Assembly (NCBI GenBank): GCA_002392835.1
Contig: DGHX01000136.1
Location: 1,391-12,332 of the forward strand
Origin: Prevotella sp. UBA3837
Lineage (GTDB): Bacteria; Bacteroidota; Bacteroidia; Bacteroidales; Bacteroidaceae
Direction of reading: 5' to 3'
Length of the DNA stretch: 10,942 bases
The notes under the pieces were generated by a model. The model worked only from the letters and a program-made list of their open reading frames with translations, was not told where the DNA came from and ran no database searches. A program made the translations under genes and the position numbers. Positions 1-7,602 of this stretch are shown piece after piece (the stretch's first letter is position 1; each line of letters begins with the position of its first letter).

Positions 1-927
1 AGTGCCGAATCGCCCGTGAAACGAATGAAAACGCGCAAAAACGATGCCGAGATAAGGGGTTTTAGGCAGGCGATGCTGCGCGACGGCATCGCCATGGTCC
101 AGTTTCTTCAGTGGCTCGACGAACAGGGCAAAGCCCTGTCCGGGCAGTCCTCTCCCGCCGTCACCGAGCTAACCATAGCCGGCAAGCTGCAAGCACTGCG
201 CGCCCGCCAGCCTCACTACCGCGACCTCTCCTTCGACACCATTGCCGCCTACGGCCCCCACGGTGCCATCGTGCACTACGAGCCGACGGCCGAGAGCGAC
301 ATTCCGCTGAAGGCAGAAGGGCTGCTGCTCCTTGACAGCGGCGCACAGTACGACGACGGCACCACCGACATCACCCGCACCATCGCCATGGGCCCGCTTA
401 CCGAGGAGGAACAGCGCGTGTACACCCTGGTGCTGAAAGGGCACCTGCAGCTGCAGAACATGGTGTTCCCCGACGGCGCCGCTGGCACCCAGCTCGACGC
501 TGCCGCCCGCATGCCGCTGTGGCGCTGCGGGCTGAACTACCTGCACGGCACGGGCCACGGCGTGGGCAGCTATCTGAGCGTGCACGAAGGTCCCCACCAG
601 ATTCGCATGGAGTGGAAGCCTACCCCGCTTCGCGCCGGCATGACCGTCACCTGCGAGCCCGGCATCTACCTGGCGGGGCGTTTCGGCGTGCGCATTGAGA
701 ACACCCTGCTCATCGTGCCCGCCATTGAGACCGAGCACGGCCGCTTCCTGCGCTTCCAGCCTCTCACCCTCTGCCCCATCGACAAGCGACCCATCATCAC
801 CAGTCTGCTCACGGCCGAAGAACGGCAGTGGTTAGACAGCTATCACCAGACGGTTTACGACACTCTTGCCCCTCATCTCACTGCCGACGAGGCAGCATGG
901 CTGAGCGATGCCTGTGCGCCACTGTGA
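1..927 (+). CDS. pepP: Xaa-Pro aminopeptidase (M24B family), 3' part of gene, truncated by window edge
   Basis: This enzyme removes the N-terminal residue from peptides whose second residue is proline; it is a cytoplasmic dinuclear-metal peptidase. The frame is open from base 1, so the gene begins upstream. What remains is the pita-bread catalytic domain plus the short C-terminal domain found in large, XPNPEP1-like aminopeptidases P. All five expected metal ligands are visible: Asp in LLLDSGAQ (334-336), Asp in TDITRT (367-369), His in GTGHGVG (556-558), Glu in TCEPGIY (655-657) and Glu in VRIENT (697-699). The catalytic His of GAIVHYEP is at 274-276. From memory the family is about 590 residues, so roughly half is missing. 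The GTG at 16 is an internal Val codon, not a start. No clear terminator follows. The next gene has its own promoter, so the two are probably separate transcription units, though both could act in peptide use. Confidence 0.93.
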   Translation, partial: SAESPVKRMKTRKNDAEIRGFRQAMLRDGIAMVQFLQWLDEQGKALSGQSSPAVTELTIAGKLQALRARQPHYRDLSFDTIAAYGPHGAIVHYEPTAESDIPLKAEGLLLLDSGAQYDDGTTDITRTIAMGPLTEEEQRVYTLVLKGHLQLQNMVFPDGAAGTQLDAAARMPLWRCGLNYLHGTGHGVGSYLSVHEGPHQIRMEWKPTPLRAGMTVTCEPGIYLAGRFGVRIENTLLIVPAIETEHGRFLRFQPLTLCPIDKRPIITSLLTAEERQWLDSYHQTVYDTLAPHLTADEAAWLSDACAPL

Positions 928-939
928 CAGTGCAAGAAG

Positions 940-1005
940 TTGACAAAATGCAAAAAAATACAGAAGATTTGTCAGATTTTAGCTGATTTATTTGCGTTTT
1001 TGACA
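940..1005. repeat. Imperfect AT-rich inverted repeat upstream of the SusC promoter
   Basis: Bases 941-959 and the reverse complement of 986-1005 match at about 16 of 20 positions with one gap; both arms contain a TGxCAAAA core followed by GCAAA. The right arm overlaps the TTTG promoter element at 991-994. Between the arms lies a shorter TCAG/CTGA pair. It could be an operator, a weak terminator structure for the aminopeptidase gene, or chance similarity in AT-rich DNA. Confidence 0.35.
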
Positions 1006-1022
1006 TTTTAGCAGTAACTTTG
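991..1022 (+). promoter_or_regulatory. Bacteroidetes-type promoter for the SusC operon
   Basis: TTTG at 991-994 is followed after exactly 20 bases by TAACTTTG at 1015-1022. This fits the Bacteroidetes housekeeping consensus, a -33 TTTG and a -7 TAnnTTTG separated by 19-21 bases. Transcription should begin near 1028-1030, leaving a leader of about 80 nt before the ATG at 1108. The leader is A-rich near the start codon and has no Shine-Dalgarno motif, as is usual in this phylum. Confidence 0.75.
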
Positions 1023-1107
1023 CACCCTAATTGGGCAAAAAGGCGCTAAAGTGTTCATTTTCGCCATTGTCACAGGTCAGATAACAAAAAAACTATTTAA
1101 TACATTT

Positions 1108-4100
1108 ATGAAACAAAGATTAGCAATGCTCCTGGTGGGCCTCTTCCTTTCCATGGGAATAGCACTGGCCCAGGGCCAGATTACCGGAACGGTCTTCGAG
1201 GACGGCGGTGAGCCGTGTATCGGAGCCACGGTGTTGGTACAGGGCACCAGACAAGGCACAAAGACCGACATGAACGGTCATTTCAGCATCTCCGTTCCTG
1301 CGGGAAAGAAACTCGTCATCAGCTACATCGGCATGGTGACACAGACCGTAACGCCGAAGAACGGCATGAAGGTAACGCTGAAGAGCGATGCCCACACCGT
1401 GGGCGAAGTGGTGGTGACAGGTGTTCAGAAGATGGACAAGCGCCTCTTCACCGGTGCCACGACAAAGATTGACGCTGAGAAGAGCAAGCTCGACGGTGTG
1501 GCCGACGTCACCCGCGCCCTTGAGGGCCGCGCTGCCGGTGTCACCGTGCAGAACGTCAGCAGCACCTTCGGTACCGCCCCGAAGATTAAAGTGCGTGGCG
1601 CCACCTCTATCTATGGCTCGTCATCGCCCCTGTGGGTGGTCGACGGTGTCATCATGGAGGACGCCGTGAACGTCAGCTCCGACGACCTCTCGTCGGGCGA
1701 CGCCCAGACGCTGATTGCCAACGCCATTGCCGGCCTGAACGCCGACGATATCGAGTCGTTCCAGGTACTGAAGGACGGCTCCGCCACCTCTATCTATGGT
1801 GCCCGCGCCATGGCCGGCGTGGTGGTCATCACCACGAAGAAAGGTCGCGTAGGTCACAGCAGCATCAACTACACCGGTGAGTTCACCTACCGTCTGAAGC
1901 CCTCGTACAAGGAGTACAACATCTCTAACTCGCAGGAGCAGATGGGCATCTACAAGGAGATGGCCGCCAAGGGCTGGCTGGAGTTCTCGGCACTGGCCAA
2001 CGGCTCGTCGAGCGGTCTCTATGGCAAGATGTACAACCTCATTCAGCAGTACGACGCTACGACCGGCGAGTTTGGCCTGCCTTATACCGACGCTGCCATG
2101 AACGCCTACCTGCAGCAGGCAGAGTTCCGCAACACCGACTGGTTCGACCTGCTGTTCAACAACAACATCATGCAGAACCACTCCGTCAGCATCAGCTCAG
2201 GTACTGAGAAAGCCAATCTCTACGCCTCGCTGTCGGCCATGATTGATCCGGGATGGTCGAAGACCAGTAAAGTGGAGCGTTACACCGCCAATGTGAATGC
2301 CACCTTCAACCTCTCGAAGAAAGTGGCCCTGACCCTTCGCACCAACGCCAGCCACCGTGCGCAGAAGGCTCCCGGCACACTGAACCAGAGCACTGACGTG
2401 GTGAGCGGTGCCGTCAGCCGCGACTTCGACATCAACCCCTTCAGCTTCGCGCTGAACACCGCACGCACACTGGACCCCAACCAGACCTACAAGCGTAACT
2501 TCGCCAACTTCAACATTTTCCATGAGCTGGAGAACAACTACATCGACATCGATGTGATGGACGTGAAGTTCCAGGGTGAGCTGAGCTACAAGCCCATCAC
2601 CGGACTTGAATTCAACGTGCTGGGCAGCTACCGTGTGAACCGTTCCAGCCGCGACCACGACGTGCTGAACACCTCCAACCAGGCCGAAGCCTACCGCGCC
2701 GGCGTCGACGACCCCAACGTGATGTATTCGAACACTTACCTCTACACCGATCCTGACAAACCCAACTCACTGCCCATCTCGGTGATGCCTACCGGCGGTA
2801 TCTGGATTGAGAACCAGAACAAGGTGAAGCAGCTTGACTTCCGCGGAACCGTGAACTACAACCATGTGTGGAACGACACCCATATCTTCAATGCCCTTGT
2901 CGGTATGGAGGCCAACCGCGCCGACTACAACGCCAGCGAGAACCAGATCTACGGCATGGACTTTGAGCGCAGCCGCCTGGTGACCATCACCCCCGACTTC
3001 TACAAGCAAGCCAAGGAGGAAGGCACCACCCTCTTCCAGCGTGGCCGCTCATGGAACCGCCGCCTGGCCTACATGGGCAACCTGAACTACTCGTACATGG
3101 GCCGCTACCAGGTGAACCTCACCGGCCGCTACGACGGTACCAACCAGCTGGGCAAGGCCACCAGCGCCCGCTGGCTGCCCACTTGGAACGTGTCTACATC
3201 GTGGAATGCCCATGAAGAGAAATTCTTCCAGGACTGGATGCAGCGCACCAACGGCGTGATGTCGCACGCCACGCTGCGCCTGAGCTATTCGCTGACCGGC
3301 GAGCAGACCAACGCCTCGAATGCCTACCCCATCTATGTGGCCGACAAGATCTGGCGCCCGCAGAGCGACCAGCAGGAGACCGGCCTCGTACTGGCACAGC
3401 TCGGTAACTCGGACCTGACTTTCGAGAAGAAATACGAGTTCAACGTCGGTATTGACCTGGGCTTCTTCAACAACCGCATCAACCTGGTGAGCGACATTTA
3501 CTGGCGCGACAACAAGGACCTGATGGGCTACATGAACACCAATGGCTACGGCGGCGAGCTGCGCAAGTTTGCCAATGTGGCAACCATGAAGTCGCACGGT
3601 CTGGAGTTTGCCATTCAGTCGCAGAACATCCGCAGCAAGGACTGGTCATGGACCACTGACCTGACCTTCTCCTACAACAAGACCGAGATTACCGACCTGC
3701 TCTCCACGAGCCGCGTCATCGACCTGGTGCGCGTAGGCGGCTTCGCCCGCGTGGGCTACGACCACCGCGCCCTGTTCTCCATCCCCTTCGTTGGCCTGAA
3801 CGACGAGGGTATTCCCCAGATCATCAACGAGAACGGCGTAGTGACCACCACCGACATCAACTTCCAGGAGCACGACCACCTGGACTTTCTGAAGTACGAG
3901 GGCCCCACGGAGCCCGAGTACACCGGCGGTCTTAACAACACCGTGAGCTGGAAGAACTGGCGCCTGAACGTCTTCTTCACCTATAACTTCGGTAACAAGA
4001 TTCGTCTCGACCCGGTCTTCTCCTATGGCTACAGCGACCAGAGCGCCATGCCCAAGGAGTTCAAGAACCGCTGGGTGATTCCCGGCGACGAGCACAAGAC

Positions 4101-4428
4101 CGACATTCCCGCCATTGCCTCGGTAGCCCAGTACTACAACAACCGCTACCTCAGCTATGCTTACAACGCCTACAACTACTCCACGGCCCGCGTTGCCGAC
4201 GGCAGCTTCATCCGTCTGAAGGACATTTCACTCAGCTATGACTTCCCCAAGCAGTGGATTTCGAAGCTGGGCCTTTCGACAGCCGCCATGAAGCTCGACG
4301 CCACCAACATCTGGCTGCTCTACAGCGACAAGAAGCTGAACGGCCAGGATCCTGAGTTCGTCAACTCCGGCGGTGTGGCACAGCCGCTGTCCAAGCAGTT
4401 CACCTTTACGCTGCGCTTAGGCATCTGA
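1108..4428 (+). CDS. SusC/RagA-family TonB-linked outer-membrane transporter
   Basis: This is the outer-membrane barrel that pulls substrate into the periplasm using TonB energy, with the following SusD protein as its lid. The 1106-residue protein has a signal peptide ending near IALAQ (residues 1-22), a carboxypeptidase-regulatory-like beta-sandwich domain (about 25-92), a TonB-box-like VGEVVVTGV (98-106), and a plug domain (about 112-245) with the SusC/RagA hallmarks RALEGRAAGV, KVRGATSIYGSSSPLWVVDG and VLKDGSATSIYGARAMAGVV. The rest is beta-barrel, ending FTFTLRLGI. There is no STN domain, so direct anti-sigma signalling is not expected. I chose the ATG at 1108 because it begins a clean signal peptide; the in-frame GTG at 1051 would add 19 residues ahead of it and leaves little leader after the promoter. 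The plug segment, including MDKRLFTGAT, resembles the SusC subgroup found beside HExxH lipoproteins in Bacteroides, from memory. The substrate cannot be read from the sequence. Confidence 0.96.
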   Translation: MKQRLAMLLVGLFLSMGIALAQGQITGTVFEDGGEPCIGATVLVQGTRQGTKTDMNGHFSISVPAGKKLVISYIGMVTQTVTPKNGMKVTLKSDAHTVGEVVVTGVQKMDKRLFTGATTKIDAEKSKLDGVADVTRALEGRAAGVTVQNVSSTFGTAPKIKVRGATSIYGSSSPLWVVDGVIMEDAVNVSSDDLSSGDAQTLIANAIAGLNADDIESFQVLKDGSATSIYGARAMAGVVVITTKKGRVGHSSINYTGEFTYRLKPSYKEYNISNSQEQMGIYKEMAAKGWLEFSALANGSSSGLYGKMYNLIQQYDATTGEFGLPYTDAAMNAYLQQAEFRNTDWFDLLFNNNIMQNHSVSISSGTEKANLYASLSAMIDPGWSKTSKVERYTANVNATFNLSKKVALTLRTNASHRAQKAPGTLNQSTDVVSGAVSRDFDINPFSFALNTARTLDPNQTYKRNFANFNIFHELENNYIDIDVMDVKFQGELSYKPITGLEFNVLGSYRVNRSSRDHDVLNTSNQAEAYRAGVDDPNVMYSNTYLYTDPDKPNSLPISVMPTGGIWIENQNKVKQLDFRGTVNYNHVWNDTHIFNALVGMEANRADYNASENQIYGMDFERSRLVTITPDFYKQAKEEGTTLFQRGRSWNRRLAYMGNLNYSYMGRYQVNLTGRYDGTNQLGKATSARWLPTWNVSTSWNAHEEKFFQDWMQRTNGVMSHATLRLSYSLTGEQTNASNAYPIYVADKIWRPQSDQQETGLVLAQLGNSDLTFEKKYEFNVGIDLGFFNNRINLVSDIYWRDNKDLMGYMNTNGYGGELRKFANVATMKSHGLEFAIQSQNIRSKDWSWTTDLTFSYNKTEITDLLSTSRVIDLVRVGGFARVGYDHRALFSIPFVGLNDEGIPQIINENGVVTTTDINFQEHDHLDFLKYEGPTEPEYTGGLNNTVSWKNWRLNVFFTYNFGNKIRLDPVFSYGYSDQSAMPKEFKNRWVIPGDEHKTDIPAIASVAQYYNNRYLSYAYNAYNYSTARVADGSFIRLKDISLSYDFPKQWISKLGLSTAAMKLDATNIWLLYSDKKLNGQDPEFVNSGGVAQPLSKQFTFTLRLGI

Positions 4429-4441
4429 TTGATTTAAGAAT

Positions 4442-4455
4442 ATTGAGAATTGAGA
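4442..4455. repeat. Two tandem copies of ATTGAGA between the SusC and SusD genes
   Basis: ATTGAGA occurs at 4442-4448 and again immediately at 4449-4455, inside the 45-base SusC-SusD gap and just upstream of the SusD start. Similar GAATTGA-type heptamers are frequent in Bacteroidetes intergenic DNA. Copy-number change would alter gene spacing but no reading frame. Confidence 0.5.
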
Positions 4456-4473
4456 TTTAATAATATGACTTTT

Positions 4474-6294
4474 ATGAGTATCAAGAATATAAACAAGTTC
4501 CTGACGGTCGGTTTTACCGCCTGCGCCTTCACCACGGCTGTAGTAGGCTGTTCCGACTTCTTGGATCAGATGCCCGACGAGCGCACAGAGCTGACCACTG
4601 AGAGCGATGTGGTCGACCTGATGAAGGGAGCCTACCCTCCCTACAACTATCAGTTCACTTGCGAGCTGTCGAGCGACAACCTCATCGACAACAATGCTCC
4701 CCACCTGCCCTCCAACCCCAACGACAAGCAGGTGGAGAACCACTACAACTACGCCTCCAACGCCCGTTGGAACGACGAGATGTTCCGCTTCGAGCCCGCC
4801 GCCTCTGCCACCTGGAGCGACTACGACTCGCCCGGCCAGATATGGGACGGCTGGTTCAACTCCATCGCCACGGTCAATGCCGTGCTTGAGGCCATTGACA
4901 AAATTGCAGCCGAGCAGGGCATCAACTCACGCAACGAATACCTTGTGCGCCTCACGCCCCAGATGCAGGCCGTCTATGGTGAGGCCCTCCTGCTGCGCGC
5001 CTACGACCACTTCGTGCTGGCCAACATATTCGGACAGGCCTACAAGAACGAGACCGTCAGTGCCCAGGAGGTGAGCATCCCCTACGTCACTGAGCCCGAG
5101 ACCCAGCTCATCAAGAACTACAAGCGCCTGTCGGTGAAGGAGGTCTACGACCGCATCATCGCCGACATGGAAGAGGGCCTGAAGTTCATCAACGACAGCT
5201 ACTTCGATGCCCCGAAGTATCACTTCAACACGCTGGCCGCCCACGCCTTCGCAGCACGCGTCTACCTGTACCACCACGACTGGGACAAGTGCATTGAGCA
5301 AGCCAACATGGTCATCGGACAGCCCGAAGACGATGCAACGCTGCTGCGCATGTCGATGGACTACAGCACCTTTGCCGACTGCGCCTCGGCCGACGACTAT
5401 GCCAACGCCTGGCAGCACCCCCGACTGAACAACAACCTGATGCTGCTGAACACTTACAGCACCTATGCACGCAAGATTTTCGGCTATCGCTACAGCGTTG
5501 CCGGCGAGGCCGCCAGCGAGGTGCTCATGGTGCGCACCAACAGCCAGCTGTGGCGAGGCTACATCGTGACCCCCATCGCCGTGGTCAGCGGCATGATCTT
5601 CAGCTCGTCACAGCACGACTACGGTTTCTTCTCCTGCAAGATTCAGGAGCAGTTCCAGATGCTCGACAAGATAGCACAGACGGGCTACGTGCACCAGATC
5701 ATACGTGCCTTCACCGCCATGGACGTGCTGCTGGAGCGTGCTGAAGCCTTCATCATGAAGGGCGACCTGGCTAAGGCCAGCCACGACCTGCAGGCCTACT
5801 GGAACAACAGCATCGAGACCTTCTCAGAGAAGGACAAGGAGAGCTACGTCACACCGGGCTACATACAATACATGACCGACGACATGCTGCGCAAAAACTT
5901 CAGCAACGCCGCCAACAACAAGAAGCCCAACTGCTTCGACGACTGGAACTTCCTCAGCGAGAACATCTCAAGCGACATCGTGGTGAGCGCCGAGGCCGTG
6001 CCCTACATGAACTGCCTGAACGACTTCCGCCGCTTCGAGCACAGCTTCGAGGGCATCCGCTTCTTCGACCTGAAGCGCTGGGGCATGCCCTGGACACACT
6101 ATTTCGACGTCGACAAGACTCCATACGTGATGGAGGGCACCGACGTGCGCCGCGCACTGGAAGCCCCCTGGGAGGCCCTGGCCAACGGCGCCGGCACATC
6201 AAGGCCCGTGGAAACCGTCAAAACCAACAACCAAGCCCAGCAGGAGCTGCGCCGCCCTGCCAACAAGGACTTGCGCATCAACCCTAAAAACTAA
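4474..6294 (+). CDS. SusD/RagB-family substrate-binding surface lipoprotein
   Basis: This is the partner of the upstream SusC protein: a lipoprotein that binds substrate on the cell surface and closes over the transporter. The 606-residue product has a lipoprotein signal with the lipid-anchored cysteine at residue 26 (TAVVGC, then SDFLDQMP, a usual SusD opening). Residues 168-190 (YGEALLLRAYDHF and after) are the conserved TPR-type helix of the N-terminal SusD domain. VLLERAEAFIMKGDLAKA (418-435) and EGIRFFDLKRWG (526-537) are the C-terminal SusD/RagB hallmarks. The start is uncertain: ATG at 4465 adds three residues, and a TTG at 4450 is unlikely. I prefer 4474 because it gives the most ordinary signal peptide (MSIKNINKFL). 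The gene starts 45 bases after the SusC stop with no terminator between, so the two should be cotranscribed. The ligand is unknown. Confidence 0.95.
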   Translation: MSIKNINKFLTVGFTACAFTTAVVGCSDFLDQMPDERTELTTESDVVDLMKGAYPPYNYQFTCELSSDNLIDNNAPHLPSNPNDKQVENHYNYASNARWNDEMFRFEPAASATWSDYDSPGQIWDGWFNSIATVNAVLEAIDKIAAEQGINSRNEYLVRLTPQMQAVYGEALLLRAYDHFVLANIFGQAYKNETVSAQEVSIPYVTEPETQLIKNYKRLSVKEVYDRIIADMEEGLKFINDSYFDAPKYHFNTLAAHAFAARVYLYHHDWDKCIEQANMVIGQPEDDATLLRMSMDYSTFADCASADDYANAWQHPRLNNNLMLLNTYSTYARKIFGYRYSVAGEAASEVLMVRTNSQLWRGYIVTPIAVVSGMIFSSSQHDYGFFSCKIQEQFQMLDKIAQTGYVHQIIRAFTAMDVLLERAEAFIMKGDLAKASHDLQAYWNNSIETFSEKDKESYVTPGYIQYMTDDMLRKNFSNAANNKKPNCFDDWNFLSENISSDIVVSAEAVPYMNCLNDFRRFEHSFEGIRFFDLKRWGMPWTHYFDVDKTPYVMEGTDVRRALEAPWEALANGAGTSRPVETVKTNNQAQQELRRPANKDLRINPKN

Positions 6295-6299
6295 GGAGG
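6293..6299 (+). promoter_or_regulatory. Strong Shine-Dalgarno site for the metallohydrolase gene, overlapping the SusD stop
   Basis: AAGGAGG begins within the TAA stop of the SusD gene and lies 10 bases before the ATG at 6310. It is a near-perfect complement of the 16S rRNA 3' end. Bacteroidetes genes seldom carry such a motif, and the other genes in this window have A-rich leaders instead. Confidence 0.7.
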
Positions 6300-6309
6300 A
6301 ACAACAGAT

Positions 6310-7587
6310 ATGAAACATCAGCCAAAAATACTTGTAGCCGGTCTGCTGGCAATGGCGGCTTGCAGCTTCACTGCCTCGTGCAGCGACGATGACCTCGGCC
6401 CCAGCATCTTCGACACCAAGGAGTATGCACTCGACCGCAACTCGTTCACCTTCCCGCTCGACACCTTCGTCAAGGTGAACTTCCTTGAGCCCTACAACAT
6501 GCGGTTCATCTACCGCATGGAGTACACCGGCAGCGACAAGGACAAGAACCTGACCCCCGCCCGCTACTCCAAGAGCCAGGAGCTGGCCGTGCTCACCAAG
6601 TACCTCTGGTACGACGTCTACGACAAGGTGGCCGCTGCCGGTCCTGTATTCCTGAAGTCGTATTCGCCGCGCATCATCTTCGTCGTCGGCTCACGCAACC
6701 TCAACACCTCCAGCGGCACCGAGACCCTCGGCGTCACCGAGGGTGGCACCAAGGTCACGCTCTACCGCGTGAACATGCTTGAGCCCGATAACATCGAGGA
6801 CATGAACGAGTACTTCTTCGAGACCATGCACCACGAGTTTGGCCACATCCTCGACAACAACCGCCTGCACCCCACCACGTTCAACATGCTCAGCAGCGGC
6901 CGCTACAACGCCGCCGGCTGGAGCGACACCCCCGACTCGGTGGCCGCCTCGCAGGGCTTCATCAGCCCCTACGCCTCGGCCAGCTATACCGAGGACTGGG
7001 TGGAGACGCTGGGCCGATTCATCACCCGCGACACGCTCACGCTCGAGCGCCTGTACCACACAGCCGAATACGAATGGGAGATTGTGGACCTGGAGGACAA
7101 GAATGGCGACAACTCGGTAACGCCCGACGACTATAATTACATGGTGCGCGGCAAGATAGACATCGACACCATCGGCTACTTCAAGGACGATGAGTCGGGC
7201 AAGGGCGAGTATAAGGTGTACCGCCGTGTCTGCGCACGCGATGCCAACGGCAACGTCGTTCCCGGCGAGGACGGCAAGCCCCAGTGGACTGCCAACATCA
7301 CCGGCGCACGCCAGGTCATCGAGGAGAAGATTCGCTACGTGAAGGAATACATGCAGGAGCAGTTCGGCATCAACCTCTACGAGCTGCGCCAGGAGATTCA
7401 GAACAAGCAGTTCCGCCGCGATGCCGACGGCAACTTCCTCACCGAGGGATACTACAACTCCACCACCAAGCGCAACGAGAAGCGCATGCTCAACGCCATC
7501 ACCTACATCGACCCCGCCACCGGCAAGAGCGTGCTGACCACGCTGCTGGAGGAAATCGAGAAGTACAAGGAATTACAGAACAAATAA
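6310..7587 (+). CDS. Substrate-import-associated zinc metallohydrolase lipoprotein (HExxH)
   Basis: This is a putative surface zinc hydrolase, probably a peptidase, of the lipoprotein group found beside SusC/SusD pairs in Bacteroidetes (TIGR04549-like, related to the PF15890 putative zinc-binding metallopeptidases). The 425-residue product has a lipoprotein signal with the likely lipid cysteine at residue 24 (FTASC), followed by SDDD, which fits the Bacteroides surface-export signal. HHEFGH (174-179) contains the HExxH zinc motif: His175 and His179 as ligands, Glu176 as general base. Glu228 in YTEDWVETL is my candidate third ligand, by analogy with EDFVE segments of relatives. Residues 263-275 (DKNGDNSVTPDDY) look like a dockerin/EF-hand calcium loop. 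The region around 252-330 and the tail after about 365 seem extra compared with shorter relatives. The ATG follows a strong ribosome site and lies 15 bases after the SusD stop. The cleaved bond and the substrate are unknown. Confidence 0.88.
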   Translation: MKHQPKILVAGLLAMAACSFTASCSDDDLGPSIFDTKEYALDRNSFTFPLDTFVKVNFLEPYNMRFIYRMEYTGSDKDKNLTPARYSKSQELAVLTKYLWYDVYDKVAAAGPVFLKSYSPRIIFVVGSRNLNTSSGTETLGVTEGGTKVTLYRVNMLEPDNIEDMNEYFFETMHHEFGHILDNNRLHPTTFNMLSSGRYNAAGWSDTPDSVAASQGFISPYASASYTEDWVETLGRFITRDTLTLERLYHTAEYEWEIVDLEDKNGDNSVTPDDYNYMVRGKIDIDTIGYFKDDESGKGEYKVYRRVCARDANGNVVPGEDGKPQWTANITGARQVIEEKIRYVKEYMQEQFGINLYELRQEIQNKQFRRDADGNFLTEGYYNSTTKRNEKRMLNAITYIDPATGKSVLTTLLEEIEKYKELQNK

Positions 7588-7602
7588 AGCAACGCACCAA
7601 CA

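Noticed and set aside
169..738. Long open frame on the - strand across the aminopeptidase gene
   Set aside because: It is opposite a gene with all catalytic residues intact and arises from GC-rich third positions. The Val/Gly/Ala/His-rich composition resembles no protein family I know.
1000..1031. TTGACA at 1000-1005 as an E. coli-type -35 box
   Set aside because: No matching -10 box lies 16-18 bases downstream, and the Bacteroidetes TTTG-N20-TAnnTTTG pair explains the region better.
1041..1073. Leader hairpin GGCG...CGCC downstream of the promoter, as a riboswitch or attenuator
   Set aside because: Only four base pairs are contiguous, with mismatches inside and no conserved riboswitch core.
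1051..1107. Upstream GTG start for the SusC gene, adding 19 residues
   Set aside because: The ATG at 1108 begins a standard signal peptide; the extension would bury it and would put the start only about 20 bases after the predicted transcription start.
1108..6294. Naming the SusC/SusD pair as a starch or other glycan utilisation locus
   Set aside because: No carbohydrate-active enzyme is present, and the SusC/SusD family names do not define the substrate.
6832..6870. Metzincin assignment for the metallohydrolase (HExxHxxGxxH)
   Set aside because: The His after HEFGH is eight residues on rather than six and the metzincin Gly is absent; a downstream Glu ligand fits better.
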